A DNA stretch of 59,161 nucleotides from a virus. Each line of letters opens with the position of its first letter. Position 1 is the first letter of the stretch. This document shows positions 40,615-47,867 of the stretch, one piece after another. Below the pieces are notes generated by a model. It was not told the origin of the DNA, searched no databases, and saw nothing but the letters and a program-made list of their open reading frames with translations. Made by a program: the position numbers and the translations under genes. The DNA lies in IMG/VR virus record IMGVR_UViG_3300030104_002956, positions 1-59,161 of that record; one strand, 5' to 3'.

Positions 40615-40766
40615 AAAAGCTAACAAAAGAAGAACTTATATTTTTAAAAGATTGTCTTATTGATGCCTATCATAGAGAAATGGAATTAGGGAGTGGGCAA
40701 GATTTTAAAAACTATGGAAGTATTGAAGCAAGAAAATATTTACCTAAAATTATAGAAAAATTATGA
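40611..40766 (+). CDS. Small protein, 51 aa
   Basis: MKKLTKEELIFLKDCLIDAY... is a two-helix protein. ATGA overlaps on both sides support it as a translated gene. Confidence 0.58.
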   Translation: MKKLTKEELIFLKDCLIDAYHREMELGSGQDFKNYGSIEARKYLPKIIEKL

Positions 40767-40837
40767 AAGAAGAATTATTAATAATGTTTTGCGTATGTGC
40801 CTTAATTGGAGTTATGCTTATAATGACAATGATATGA
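40763..40837 (+). CDS. Single-helix membrane microprotein, 24 aa
   Basis: MKEELLIMFCVCALIGVMLI plus MTMI: almost entirely a transmembrane helix. It starts and ends in 4-nt overlaps with its neighbours. Function unknown. Confidence 0.5.
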   Translation: MKEELLIMFCVCALIGVMLIMTMI

Positions 40838-40986
40838 AAGAAATAGATAGAACTAAAATGGAAAGATTAATCAAACAGTTGGAATGGTTTAACAACTTTG
40901 CTGATTACTTAGAATCCAATAATATAAATATATATAACGAATCCTGCGATTATGCAGACAATAAAGAAAGATATGACATTTTTTAA
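40834..40986 (+). CDS. Small protein, 50 aa
   Basis: MKEIDRTKMERLIKQLEWFN... The start at 40834 (overlapping the previous stop) is preferred to an upstream in-frame ATG at 40789. Helical, acidic C-terminus. Unknown function. Confidence 0.58.
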   Translation: MKEIDRTKMERLIKQLEWFNNFADYLESNNINIYNESCDYADNKERYDIF

Positions 40987-41137
40987 AAAATATAATAGAT
41001 GTATACTACATAAAAGATATGTAGAAACGAGAGTAAATGATCTTAGAAATGAAATATGCAAAGATGCCATACTTTATGGAAAAGTAGACCCATTAAAAAG
41101 AGAGTTGCTACTTAAATATAATCACAAATTAAAATAA
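40973..41137 (+). CDS. Small basic protein, 54 aa
   Basis: Start chosen at ATG 40973 (MTFFKKYNRCILHKRYVETR), overlapping the previous gene; an in-frame ATG at 40952 is the alternative. Helical and basic. No recognised family. Confidence 0.52.
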   Translation: MTFFKKYNRCILHKRYVETRVNDLRNEICKDAILYGKVDPLKRELLLKYNHKLK

Positions 41138-41142
41138 ATAAA

Positions 41143-41232
41143 ATGACAGAATCAGAATGTTGTGGTGCAGAAATAAAATGGACTGACATATGCACCGAGT
41201 GTGGAGAACACACAGAACCAAGAGAATGTTAA
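41143..41232 (+). CDS. Zinc-ribbon-like microprotein, 29 aa
   Basis: MTESECCGAEIKWTDICTEC plus GEHTEPREC: a Cys-Cys-Gly and a Cys-x-x-Cys pair 10 residues apart, a minimal zinc-knuckle pattern (CCGAE...ICTECGEHTE) that I know from phage microproteins. A-rich start context (aataaaATG). It may act as a nucleic-acid or protein adaptor. 41233-41325 holds nothing I can call. Confidence 0.6.
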   Translation: MTESECCGAEIKWTDICTECGEHTEPREC

Positions 41233-41325
41233 AGACAAAAGTCAACAACCAGTTTTGAGGCAGGGTCATTGACTTTGAAAAAATGTTATTCAAAGATAGT
41301 AAAATAAAATATAAAACCAAATAAA

Positions 41326-41625
41326 ATGAGAAAAATAATAGCAGATTATGTGGAGCTTACTGATGAATGGGTAGGAACTCCAGACGTAGTAATGTATAGT
41401 TCAGAGACAGCAGATGGTTATGAGATATATATATTAGGGTTTACAGATAAAAGTGGTCACGTAAAAAATATGAACAATGAAGAAAATGTCTTTATGTATA
41501 AAGATAATTTAGTTGAAGTTTTGGTGGATGACTTTATAGCTGGTAAAGAATTTATTGAGATATATGTAAGTGACGACTTAATTGAAGACTTAGACTTAAT
41601 AAACGAACTAGAAGAAAGATTATGA
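41326..41625 (+). CDS. Acidic protein of unknown function, 99 aa
   Basis: MRKIIADYVELTDEWVGTPD..., a beta-rich, acidic protein ending in LEERL. The charge (many Asp/Glu) is compatible with a DNA-mimic or inhibitor role but nothing specific is seen. It overlaps the methyltransferase start by 4 nt. Confidence 0.65.
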   Translation: MRKIIADYVELTDEWVGTPDVVMYSSETADGYEIYILGFTDKSGHVKNMNNEENVFMYKDNLVEVLVDDFIAGKEFIEIYVSDDLIEDLDLINELEERL

Positions 41626-42290
41626 AAGTATTAGAATTATTTGCAGGATCACGTAGCGTAGGAAAGGCTTGTAAAGAGTTAGGTTATGAAGTTTATTCTT
41701 CCGACATAAATTCTTTCCCAGATATAGACTATGTTGCAGACATAAGGAATTTTAAGATAGATAAAGTTCCTTTTGTTCCTGATATTCTATGGGCAAGTCC
41801 GCCCTGTACAGGATTCTCAGTAGCTTGTATAGGTAGAAATTGGGTGCAAGGTGAAGTATTTACTCCTAAAACTTCCTCTGCACAACTAGGAATAGAATTA
41901 TTGGAAGCAACTTTATATATAATAAATGTATTTAAAAGTATCAACCCTAATTTGATATGGTATATAGAGAATCCAAGAGGTAAGATGAGAAAAGCTCCTC
42001 ATTGGGATGAAATAAAACACATAAAACACACAGTAAGTTATTGTAAATATGGAGATACTAGAATGAAACCCACTGACATATGGACTAACAATTTAAATTG
42101 GCAACCTAAACCAATGTGTAAACCTTTCAAGTATGACTACAGCTCTAACCCTGAAGGAGACGTTATAGATAGACATTGCCATCACGATGCCTCACCTAGA
42201 GGAACTCAAACTGGAGGTACACAAAAATTAAAAGGAAACCACGAAAGAAGTAAAATTCCTCACCAATTATGTATAGAAATATTAAAATAG
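41622..42290 (+). CDS. DNA cytosine-C5 methyltransferase-like protein, 222 aa
   Basis: SAM-binding motif I (MKVLELFAGSRSVGKACKEL), the catalytic PC loop 'WASPPCTGFS' with Cys62, and the motif-VI position ENP (Glu116; usually ENV) are visible. A 'YCKYGDTRMKPTDIW' stretch corresponds to the later C5-MTase motifs, and 'GTQTGGTQKLKG...RSKIPHQLC' to a C-terminal motif seen in phage versions. At 222 aa it is shorter than typical C5 methyltransferases (over 300 aa) and has little room for a target-recognition domain. It probably methylates phage DNA against restriction. Confidence 0.85.
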   Translation: MKVLELFAGSRSVGKACKELGYEVYSSDINSFPDIDYVADIRNFKIDKVPFVPDILWASPPCTGFSVACIGRNWVQGEVFTPKTSSAQLGIELLEATLYIINVFKSINPNLIWYIENPRGKMRKAPHWDEIKHIKHTVSYCKYGDTRMKPTDIWTNNLNWQPKPMCKPFKYDYSSNPEGDVIDRHCHHDASPRGTQTGGTQKLKGNHERSKIPHQLCIEILK

Positions 42291-42360
42291 ATCACTTTTA
42301 GTACAGTTTTTTACAGGTCCGACCATTTCTGACCACTTTTTAACAGTTAAAACATAAATT

Positions 42361-42501
42361 ATGAAAATAGATGTAAGATCAAAAAACAGTATATTTATTG
42401 AAATCAATGGATATACTTATTATATAGATGATTCAACTAATGAACAAATTATAGAAAAATGGAATACTACAGTACTACAACAATTAAGGGAGGTAAAGTA
42501 A
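42361..42501 (+). CDS. Small protein, 46 aa
   Basis: MKIDVRSKNSIFIEINGYTY..., beta-rich then helical. The 70 nt between the methyltransferase and this gene hold nothing recognised. It overlaps the next gene by 43 nt in another frame. Confidence 0.5.
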   Translation: MKIDVRSKNSIFIEINGYTYYIDDSTNEQIIEKWNTTVLQQLREVK

Positions 42502-42602
42502 ATTGGGTTACTGACCTAATTTTAAAAGAAAAATTAAAAACACGACCTAACCAACAAGAAATCAGAAGATTACAAATATTTTTAGATAAAATATCTGACT
42601 AA
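42459..42602 (+). CDS. Small protein, 47 aa
   Basis: MEYYSTTTIKGGKVNWVTDL..., ending in a basic helix (RPNQQEIRRLQIFLDKISD). Overlapping frames leave its existence uncertain, but the composition is protein-like. Confidence 0.45.
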   Translation: MEYYSTTTIKGGKVNWVTDLILKEKLKTRPNQQEIRRLQIFLDKISD

Positions 42603-42603
42603 A

Positions 42604-42635
42604 TTTGGATATTTCATTGACAAATATTATATTAG
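42604..42635 (+). promoter_or_regulatory. Early promoter with TATATTAG box
   Basis: TTTG (42604-42607), 20-nt spacer, TATATTAG (42628-42635), then CGAAC. It is the same box as at 38816. It lies just before the DnaA-like and recombination genes and would serve the replication transcript. Confidence 0.65.
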
Positions 42636-42644
42636 CGAACTAAA

Positions 42645-42815
42645 ATGGGACAAAGTAAAAGAAATTACGAAAATTTAATTATAATGAATAGTCAGTCTTT
42701 TTATGACTATGAATACTACAATTTAATACAATCAAATGACAAAAGAAGAAGCACTCCACAAAATAGAAAAGGTAGTAGTAGAAAAACTACAGGTACCAGT
42801 CGAGAGTCTATTTAA
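42645..42815 (+). CDS. Doubtful small basic protein, 56 aa
   Basis: MGQSKRNYENLIIMNSQSFY... with a Ser/Arg/Lys-rich C-terminus. It starts 9 nt after the promoter box but overlaps the DnaA-like gene by 80 nt in another frame. The second half may just be a shadow. Confidence 0.35.
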   Translation: MGQSKRNYENLIIMNSQSFYDYEYYNLIQSNDKRRSTPQNRKGSSRKTTGTSRESI

Positions 42816-43038
42816 CAAATCTAAAAAGAGAAATCATATTGATGCTAGACAGATTTACTTCTATCTATGTAAGGATAGAAATATAAGACCTTGTTACATC
42901 CAAGACTACATTCTTAGTGAGCATAATCATAAAATGGCTCATTCCAATATATTATATGGGCAAGAAAAAATTAAGAATGAAATGCGAGTAGATAGTGACT
43001 TAAGGAATCTTGTAAAAGAATTAAAATGTTCAGTATAG
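42736..43038 (+). CDS. DnaA domain IV-like DNA-binding protein, 100 aa
   Basis: Residues ~10-80 follow the DnaA C-terminal (domain IV) pattern: VEKLQVPVESLFNKSKKRNH, then 'DARQIYFYLCKDRNIRPCYI' (aRqia.yL...), then 'SEHNHKMAHSNILYGQEKI' in the place of the DnaA signature (rDHsTV.ha..ki). It is a stand-alone DNA-binding domain without the ATPase part of DnaA. It may recognise the phage origin (TGACG clusters or host DnaA boxes). It is transcribed from the 42.6-kb promoter, with start context AATCAAATG. Confidence 0.78.
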   Translation: MTKEEALHKIEKVVVEKLQVPVESLFNKSKKRNHIDARQIYFYLCKDRNIRPCYIQDYILSEHNHKMAHSNILYGQEKIKNEMRVDSDLRNLVKELKCSV

Positions 43039-43430
43039 AGGATCTCTGGAATCAAGCTAAAAACATTCGATCTGCCATATATATGGATAATAGCAAAACT
43101 AACCAAGCTATTATGCACAAAGGTGTTAAGATAGAGAAAGATAGAGATAAGTACTTTATACTTAGATGTCATAGAGAAAATTATCAAGAGATAACTAATG
43201 AAGAGTATCAAATATTTTATAATGAAGGGTGGGTAGTAGGCAGAATAAATGTATTAATGAATGACTTGGAATATAAATTAGATAAATTATTTATAAGAAC
43301 TAGAAATGCATATCAAGATGGTAATACCAGACAAGTTAGGCATTATAAAAACCAAAAAGAGAATGTACTAAGTAAGTACAGTAAATTAAATAAACAATTA
43401 AATCAAATCAAAAATGAAAAACACATTTGA
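43026..43430 (+). CDS. Helical protein of unknown function, 134 aa
   Basis: MFSIEDLWNQAKNIRSAIYM..., mostly helical with a basic C-terminal half (YKNQKENVLSKYSKLNKQLN). It overlaps the DnaA-like gene by 13 nt and the annealase gene by 17 nt, so it belongs to the replication/recombination operon. Confidence 0.65.
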   Translation: MFSIEDLWNQAKNIRSAIYMDNSKTNQAIMHKGVKIEKDRDKYFILRCHRENYQEITNEEYQIFYNEGWVVGRINVLMNDLEYKLDKLFIRTRNAYQDGNTRQVRHYKNQKENVLSKYSKLNKQLNQIKNEKHI

Positions 43431-44007
43431 AAAATTATCATCTATCAATGTAAATGAACACGTTGAAAATAAAAATGGCTTGACCTATTTATCGTGGGCT
43501 TGGGCTTGGAGCGAAACTAAAAAGACGTGTCCTGATGCTACTTATACTATTTATGAGAACGCAGATGGATTATGTTACCATCACGATGGTAAAACGGCTT
43601 GGGTTAAAACAGGTGTTACAATCGGAGACATAGAGCTTATTGAATATCTGCCTGTTATGGATTATAGAAACAAGTCAATTACTATAGATAAAATTACTTC
43701 TTTTGATGTCAATAAAAGTATTCAAAGAAGTTTAACTAAAGCCATAGCAAGACACGGGCTAGGTCTTTATATATATGCAGGTGAAGATTTGCCAGAGTCT
43801 GAATCTAAGGCATCAAATCCTAGTAAAAAATCTAATAAGAAGGCTACTGAAAAAGCTAGTTTAGATCTTGGAGATGATAAGTGGGAAGATTGCTTGAAGT
43901 ATGTAGTGGATAATAAACATTTAGGTTTTGATGGTGTAGTAAAAAGATTGAAGCAGAAGTATGAGTTAACATCAGAAGCTATTAAAACAATCAAGACTTA
44001 TGTTTAG
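43414..44007 (+). CDS. ssDNA annealing protein, DUF1071/Sak3-like, 197 aa
   Basis: The hallmark NGLTYLSWAWAW (residues 21-32) and 'YTIYENADGLCYHHDGKTAW' region are those of DUF1071 proteins, which belong to the Rad52-like phage annealases (Sak3). Residues ~75-130 ('SFDVNKSIQRSLTKAIARHG', GLYIYAGEDLP) match as well. The rest is a linker with Ser/Lys and a short C-terminal helix domain. It anneals ssDNA in phage recombination together with the adjacent exonuclease, which overlaps it by 8 nt. Confidence 0.87.
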   Translation: MKNTFEKLSSINVNEHVENKNGLTYLSWAWAWSETKKTCPDATYTIYENADGLCYHHDGKTAWVKTGVTIGDIELIEYLPVMDYRNKSITIDKITSFDVNKSIQRSLTKAIARHGLGLYIYAGEDLPESESKASNPSKKSNKKATEKASLDLGDDKWEDCLKYVVDNKHLGFDGVVKRLKQKYELTSEAIKTIKTYV

Positions 44008-44743
44008 TAAAGAAGAAACTTTATATAAGTTACAAGAAGATAAGGAATACTATGGGGACTTTGGTAAGCAGTTTTTATCTAACTCTGATATATACAGTTT
44101 ACTAAATGATCCACGCTCTTTCAGAAAACCTAAAGGAGAAACCAAAGCTATGATAGAGGGTAGATACTTTCACGTATCTATGATAGAGCCACACAAAAAA
44201 GATGAGTTTGTTATTATAGATTCAACATCAAGAAATACAAAAAACTATAAGAATCAAATACAAGAACACGGATTATCTATTGCTTTACTAAAGTCAGAAG
44301 CAGACCACATAGATAGTTTAGTTTCTGTTATGAAAAGTAATTTTAATTTTTATGAGTTTATATACAGTAAGTTTAATATGTATGAGGTTCCTGGAATTAA
44401 AACCATAAAAGGTGCTAAATGGAAAGGGAAAGCAGATATATTAGCAACAGATTATATTATTGATCTTAAAACAACCTCTGACATATCTAAATTTAAGTAC
44501 TCTGCTAAAAAGTATAACTATGATAGTCAGTCTTATATATACCAACAAATATTTGGTGTCCCTGTAGTATTTTATGTAATAGACAAGAACACAAAGATGT
44601 TAGGTGTCTATGAGCCTACTGAGTCTTTTATTCAAAGCGGAGAAGAAAAAGTAGAGAGAGCATTAGAGATTTATAATAAATTCTTTAGTAAAGATGCTAC
44701 AGAGAACATAGATGAGTTTTTCATCAAAGAGGAGCTTACCTAG
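44000..44743 (+). CDS. PD-(D/E)XK exonuclease (RecE/YqaJ-like), 247 aa
   Basis: The core motif is at about residues 143-158: WKGKADILATDYIIDLKTTS, i.e. GKADxL then DLKT (Asp..Asp-x-Lys). An N-terminal helical region has 'LSNSDIYSLLNDPRSFRKPK' and 'MIEGRYFHVSMIEP' (GxxxH) as in RecE/DUF3799-like nucleases. It is encoded with the annealase, the usual exonuclease/annealase pair for recombination-dependent replication. Confidence 0.85.
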   Translation: MFSKEETLYKLQEDKEYYGDFGKQFLSNSDIYSLLNDPRSFRKPKGETKAMIEGRYFHVSMIEPHKKDEFVIIDSTSRNTKNYKNQIQEHGLSIALLKSEADHIDSLVSVMKSNFNFYEFIYSKFNMYEVPGIKTIKGAKWKGKADILATDYIIDLKTTSDISKFKYSAKKYNYDSQSYIYQQIFGVPVVFYVIDKNTKMLGVYEPTESFIQSGEEKVERALEIYNKFFSKDATENIDEFFIKEELT

Positions 44744-44745
44744 AA

Positions 44746-44770
44746 GTCTACACTAGGTTATATTGTAGAC
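44746..44770 (+). other. Hairpin between exonuclease and SSB-like genes
   Basis: GTCTAC (44746-44751) and GTAGAC (44765-44770) form a 6-bp stem with a 13-nt loop in a 48-nt gap. It may be an mRNA processing or attenuation element; weak. Confidence 0.35.
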
Positions 44771-44791
44771 ATAATTTAAATATATATAGTT

Positions 44792-45034
44792 ATGAGCAAA
44801 GAGAAAGTTTTTGCTGATGGGTTTTTATTTAAAACTCGTGAAAATCAACCTGACTGGGTTGTTGGTTCAATGGCGGTTAAAGTTGAGGATGCAGTAGTAT
44901 TCTTAAAAGAAAACGCTAAAAATGGTTGGGTTAATTTAAATATTAACACATCTAAGTCTGGGAAACAATATGTGGAGCTGGACACTTTTGAGCCTACTAA
45001 AAAGAAAGAAACAAAAGAAGAAGTTCCTTTCTAA
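44792..45034 (+). CDS. SSB-like small protein with an acidic EEVPF tail, 80 aa
   Basis: An OB-fold-like beta pattern is suggested (FADGFLFKTRENQPDWVVGS, then 'GWVNLNINTSKSGKQYVELD'). The last five residues EEVPF, after a Lys-rich linker, resemble the DDIPF tail of single-stranded DNA-binding proteins. It sits between the recombination nuclease and the primase-helicase. The length (80 aa) is short for a full SSB, so it may be a minimal phage version. Inference from tail and context. Confidence 0.65.
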   Translation: MSKEKVFADGFLFKTRENQPDWVVGSMAVKVEDAVVFLKENAKNGWVNLNINTSKSGKQYVELDTFEPTKKKETKEEVPF

Positions 45035-45045
45035 ATTTATAAATG

Positions 45046-45235
45046 TGACGGAAATGACGGTTTTTTTAAAAAATATTTTAATATTAAGCGCTTGTTGTAT
45101 AGGATGCTTACTTATTTTATTTTTATTTATTAAAACCGTCAATATCGTCACAAATATATATAACTATATATATATCAATAAGTTAGATAAAGATAAATCG
45201 TCACAAAATCGTCATAAATATGTCACAAAACGTCA
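45046..45235. repeat. Cluster 2 of paired TGACG/CGTCA pentamers with TAAGTTAGA
   Basis: TGACG starts at 45046 and 45055; CGTCA at 45137, 45146, 45199, 45210 and 45231; TAAGTTAGA at 45179-45187. Pairs are 9 or 11 nt apart. The organisation copies cluster 1 (35694-35954): TGACG on the left, AT-rich DNA, then CGTCA pairs. It covers the start of the primase-helicase gene (ATG 45220), so it may be an operator for that gene or a second origin element. Confidence 0.75.
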
Positions 45236-47625
45236 TAACAATATTTAAAAACATAAAGGATACCACCCAGCCTTTTCATTTACCAGTAAATGACATCATA
45301 GATAGAATAAGAGATGGTCGTTCTGAGGACTTGATAAAAAAGATTAGAACTGAGAAAGATAAGAAAAAAATAAACGAATTAAAACAACAACTACCTGCTA
45401 TTTGTTTTAGTGGTAAGTTCAATAAAAGGAATGATGACTCGATTTTAGAGCATAGTGGCTTGATATGTTTGGACTTTGACAAATATGACAATCAAAAGAA
45501 ATTACATCAGCATAGAGAAAAATTAATCAAGGATGAGTATGTTTATTGTGTTTTCATCTCTCCATCAGGAAAGGGACTCAAGGTTTTAATCAGGGTCCCT
45601 TCTGATATTGATATGCACGTAAAATATTTTGCATCACTACAACAATACTTTGACTCACCTTTTTTTGATAGCACCTCAAAAAACATCTCAAGAGTATGTT
45701 ATGAGAGTTACGATCCTATTGTTCACGTTAATGAAGAATCTTTATTGTGGGATAAAATAATAGATACACCTACGGCAATAGATAAAAAAGAAATTACCAT
45801 ACCGATTACCGACCAAACCAAGATTGTGGACATACTAGTTAAGTGGTGGGAGAAAAAGTACCCAATGAATGAGGGGCAAAGAAATCAAAATGCTTTCATA
45901 TTGGCTTCATCATTCAATGACTTTGGTATTGAGAAGTCACTTGCAGAGTATGTACTAAATGGGTTTCAGTCTCAAGACTTTAATTTAAATGAGATTAAAA
46001 GAACCATTGACTCTGCATATGCCAACATAGCTAATTTTGGAACAAGAGTTTATGAAGACTCAGATACATTGAATGCTATTAAATCAAATGTATTAAAAGG
46101 TAAGTCTAAGACAGATATTAAAAAATACTTTGAGGATATAGATGAGGAAGTTTTAGATAATGTAATAGATAAAATACAGGAAGAAGGTTTTGATAATAAG
46201 TTTTGGACCAAAAATAAAAAGGGTGTGATAAAAATATTTCATTTAAAATTTAAAATGTTTTTAGAAGAAAATGGTTTTTATAAATACAATCCAGAGGGTA
46301 GTAAAAATTATGTGTTTGTAAAGGTCACTAACAATCTAATAGATCACGCATCTGAAAAGCAGATTAAAGATTTTATATTAAAACATTTACTAACTGTCGA
46401 TGACATAGAAGTATATAATTATTTTGCTGAGCACACTAAATATTTTAGAGAAGAATTTTTAACCCTATTAGACTCTATAGATGTATTCTTTATTGAAGAC
46501 ACTAAGAACGAATCTTACATATATTATAAAAACTGTGCAGTTAAAATAACCAACAATACCGTAACACCAATAGACTATATTGATTTAGGTGGATACGTTT
46601 GGAAAGACCACGTTATTGATAGAGATTACACAGACTGCGAGTCTATTGAGTGTGATTACAAAAAATTTGTATCTAACATATGTGCTAAAGATGACAAAAG
46701 AATAGAGTCTACTGAAAGTACTATAGGTTATTTAATGCACGGTTATAAGAATTTATCTTATTGTCCAGCAGTCATTTTAAATGATGAGGTAATTAGTGAT
46801 AATCCAGAGGGAGGAACAGGCAAGGGTTTATTTATGAATGCTTTACAACATATGAAAAAATTAGTAGTTATTGATGGAAAAGGATTCAACTTTGAAAGAT
46901 CCTTTGCTTATCAATTAGTATCAGCAGACACCCAAATACTTTGTTTTGATGACGTTAGAAAACACTTTGATTTTGAAAGACTATTTAGTGTCATTACTGA
47001 AGGATTAACTCTAGAGAAGAAAAATAAAGATGCTATTAAGATTCCTTTTAAAAAGTCACCAAAGGTAGCCATTACTACTAACTATGCAATAAAAGGAAAG
47101 GGTAACTCTTTTGAAAGAAGGAAGTGGGAGTTAGAGTTAAATCAATATTATAATAAATCATTTACTCCATATGATGAGTTTGGTAAGTTGATGTTTGGTG
47201 ATTGGAGTGCTGATGAGTGGTGTAGGTTTGATAACTATATGATATATTGTTTACAGTTTTATATGAATAAAGGATTAGTTAAAAGTTCTTTTGTAAATCT
47301 TAAGATACGTCAGTTATCTGCTGAAACTTGTCACGAATTTATTGAGTGGTGTGGTTTATTAGATGGGAAGAGCCCTAATGAAGATTTTGATAATGGTCAT
47401 AAAATATATAAACAAGAACTTTATATAGATTTTATTTCTGAGAATCCAGACTTTGCTCCAAAAGCCAAGATGACTGTTTCTAGAACTAAGTTTTATCAAT
47501 GGCTAAACTCTTACGCAGTATTTAAAACAGGGGTTAGTCCTGATGAAGGTAAAGACCATAAAGGAAAATGGATAAGAATGAGAAGCAAACACGAAGCAGA
47601 ATATAATAGTAAATTAGACATATGA
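45220..47625 (+). CDS. Primase-helicase with BT4734/VirE-N-like N-terminus and SF3/D5-like helicase, 801 aa
   Basis: N-terminal ~1-190: a BT4734-like (VirE-N) domain with LICLDFDKYD (Asp-x-Asp) and SPSGKGLKVLI, a primase-like arrangement typical of Bacteroidota elements. The middle contains 'GQRNQNAFILASSFNDFGIE', as in primase C-terminal linkers. The C-terminal ATPase/helicase has Walker A NPEGGTGKGLF (~527-537), Walker B 'QILCFDDVRK' (~570) and 'KVAITTNYAIKG...FERRKWELEL' (~615-640), the D5/SF3 type. Probably it unwinds and primes the phage origin. ATG 45220 lies inside the second TGACG cluster. Confidence 0.9.
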   Translation: MSQNVITIFKNIKDTTQPFHLPVNDIIDRIRDGRSEDLIKKIRTEKDKKKINELKQQLPAICFSGKFNKRNDDSILEHSGLICLDFDKYDNQKKLHQHREKLIKDEYVYCVFISPSGKGLKVLIRVPSDIDMHVKYFASLQQYFDSPFFDSTSKNISRVCYESYDPIVHVNEESLLWDKIIDTPTAIDKKEITIPITDQTKIVDILVKWWEKKYPMNEGQRNQNAFILASSFNDFGIEKSLAEYVLNGFQSQDFNLNEIKRTIDSAYANIANFGTRVYEDSDTLNAIKSNVLKGKSKTDIKKYFEDIDEEVLDNVIDKIQEEGFDNKFWTKNKKGVIKIFHLKFKMFLEENGFYKYNPEGSKNYVFVKVTNNLIDHASEKQIKDFILKHLLTVDDIEVYNYFAEHTKYFREEFLTLLDSIDVFFIEDTKNESYIYYKNCAVKITNNTVTPIDYIDLGGYVWKDHVIDRDYTDCESIECDYKKFVSNICAKDDKRIESTESTIGYLMHGYKNLSYCPAVILNDEVISDNPEGGTGKGLFMNALQHMKKLVVIDGKGFNFERSFAYQLVSADTQILCFDDVRKHFDFERLFSVITEGLTLEKKNKDAIKIPFKKSPKVAITTNYAIKGKGNSFERRKWELELNQYYNKSFTPYDEFGKLMFGDWSADEWCRFDNYMIYCLQFYMNKGLVKSSFVNLKIRQLSAETCHEFIEWCGLLDGKSPNEDFDNGHKIYKQELYIDFISENPDFAPKAKMTVSRTKFYQWLNSYAVFKTGVSPDEGKDHKGKWIRMRSKHEAEYNSKLDI

Positions 47626-47867
47626 AAAGATTAACTGACCCAGATAGAATTCACCAAGCATTTATAAATAGTTATAAAATAATAGTAGAAGGAATGACTG
47701 TTGAAGACATTATAGATGAAATTGAATTTGATGTAGTTAATCTAGATATATTATTTGCTCACGATCCAGAATATCCTGATAATAAATATGTGATAGAGAT
47801 GATGTTTGATCATTTTATGGAGTTAGAAGATTATGAAAAGTGTTCTAAAATTCAAAAATTATTATGA
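47622..47867 (+). CDS. Small acidic protein, 81 aa
   Basis: MKRLTDPDRIHQAFINSYKI..., helical with an acidic middle (VEDIIDEIEFDVVNLDILFA) and C-terminal helix. It overlaps the primase stop and the helicase start by 4 nt each, so it is translationally coupled. Role unknown, possibly a helper of one of them. Confidence 0.68.
   Translation: MKRLTDPDRIHQAFINSYKIIVEGMTVEDIIDEIEFDVVNLDILFAHDPEYPDNKYVIEMMFDHFMELEDYEKCSKIQKLL

Noticed and set aside
45054-45248. 65-codon hydrophobic frame (MTVFLKNILIL...)
   Set aside because: It lies over the TGACG repeats and overlaps the primase start; its hydrophobic run is what AT-rich DNA would give. It cannot be excluded, but I prefer a regulatory region.
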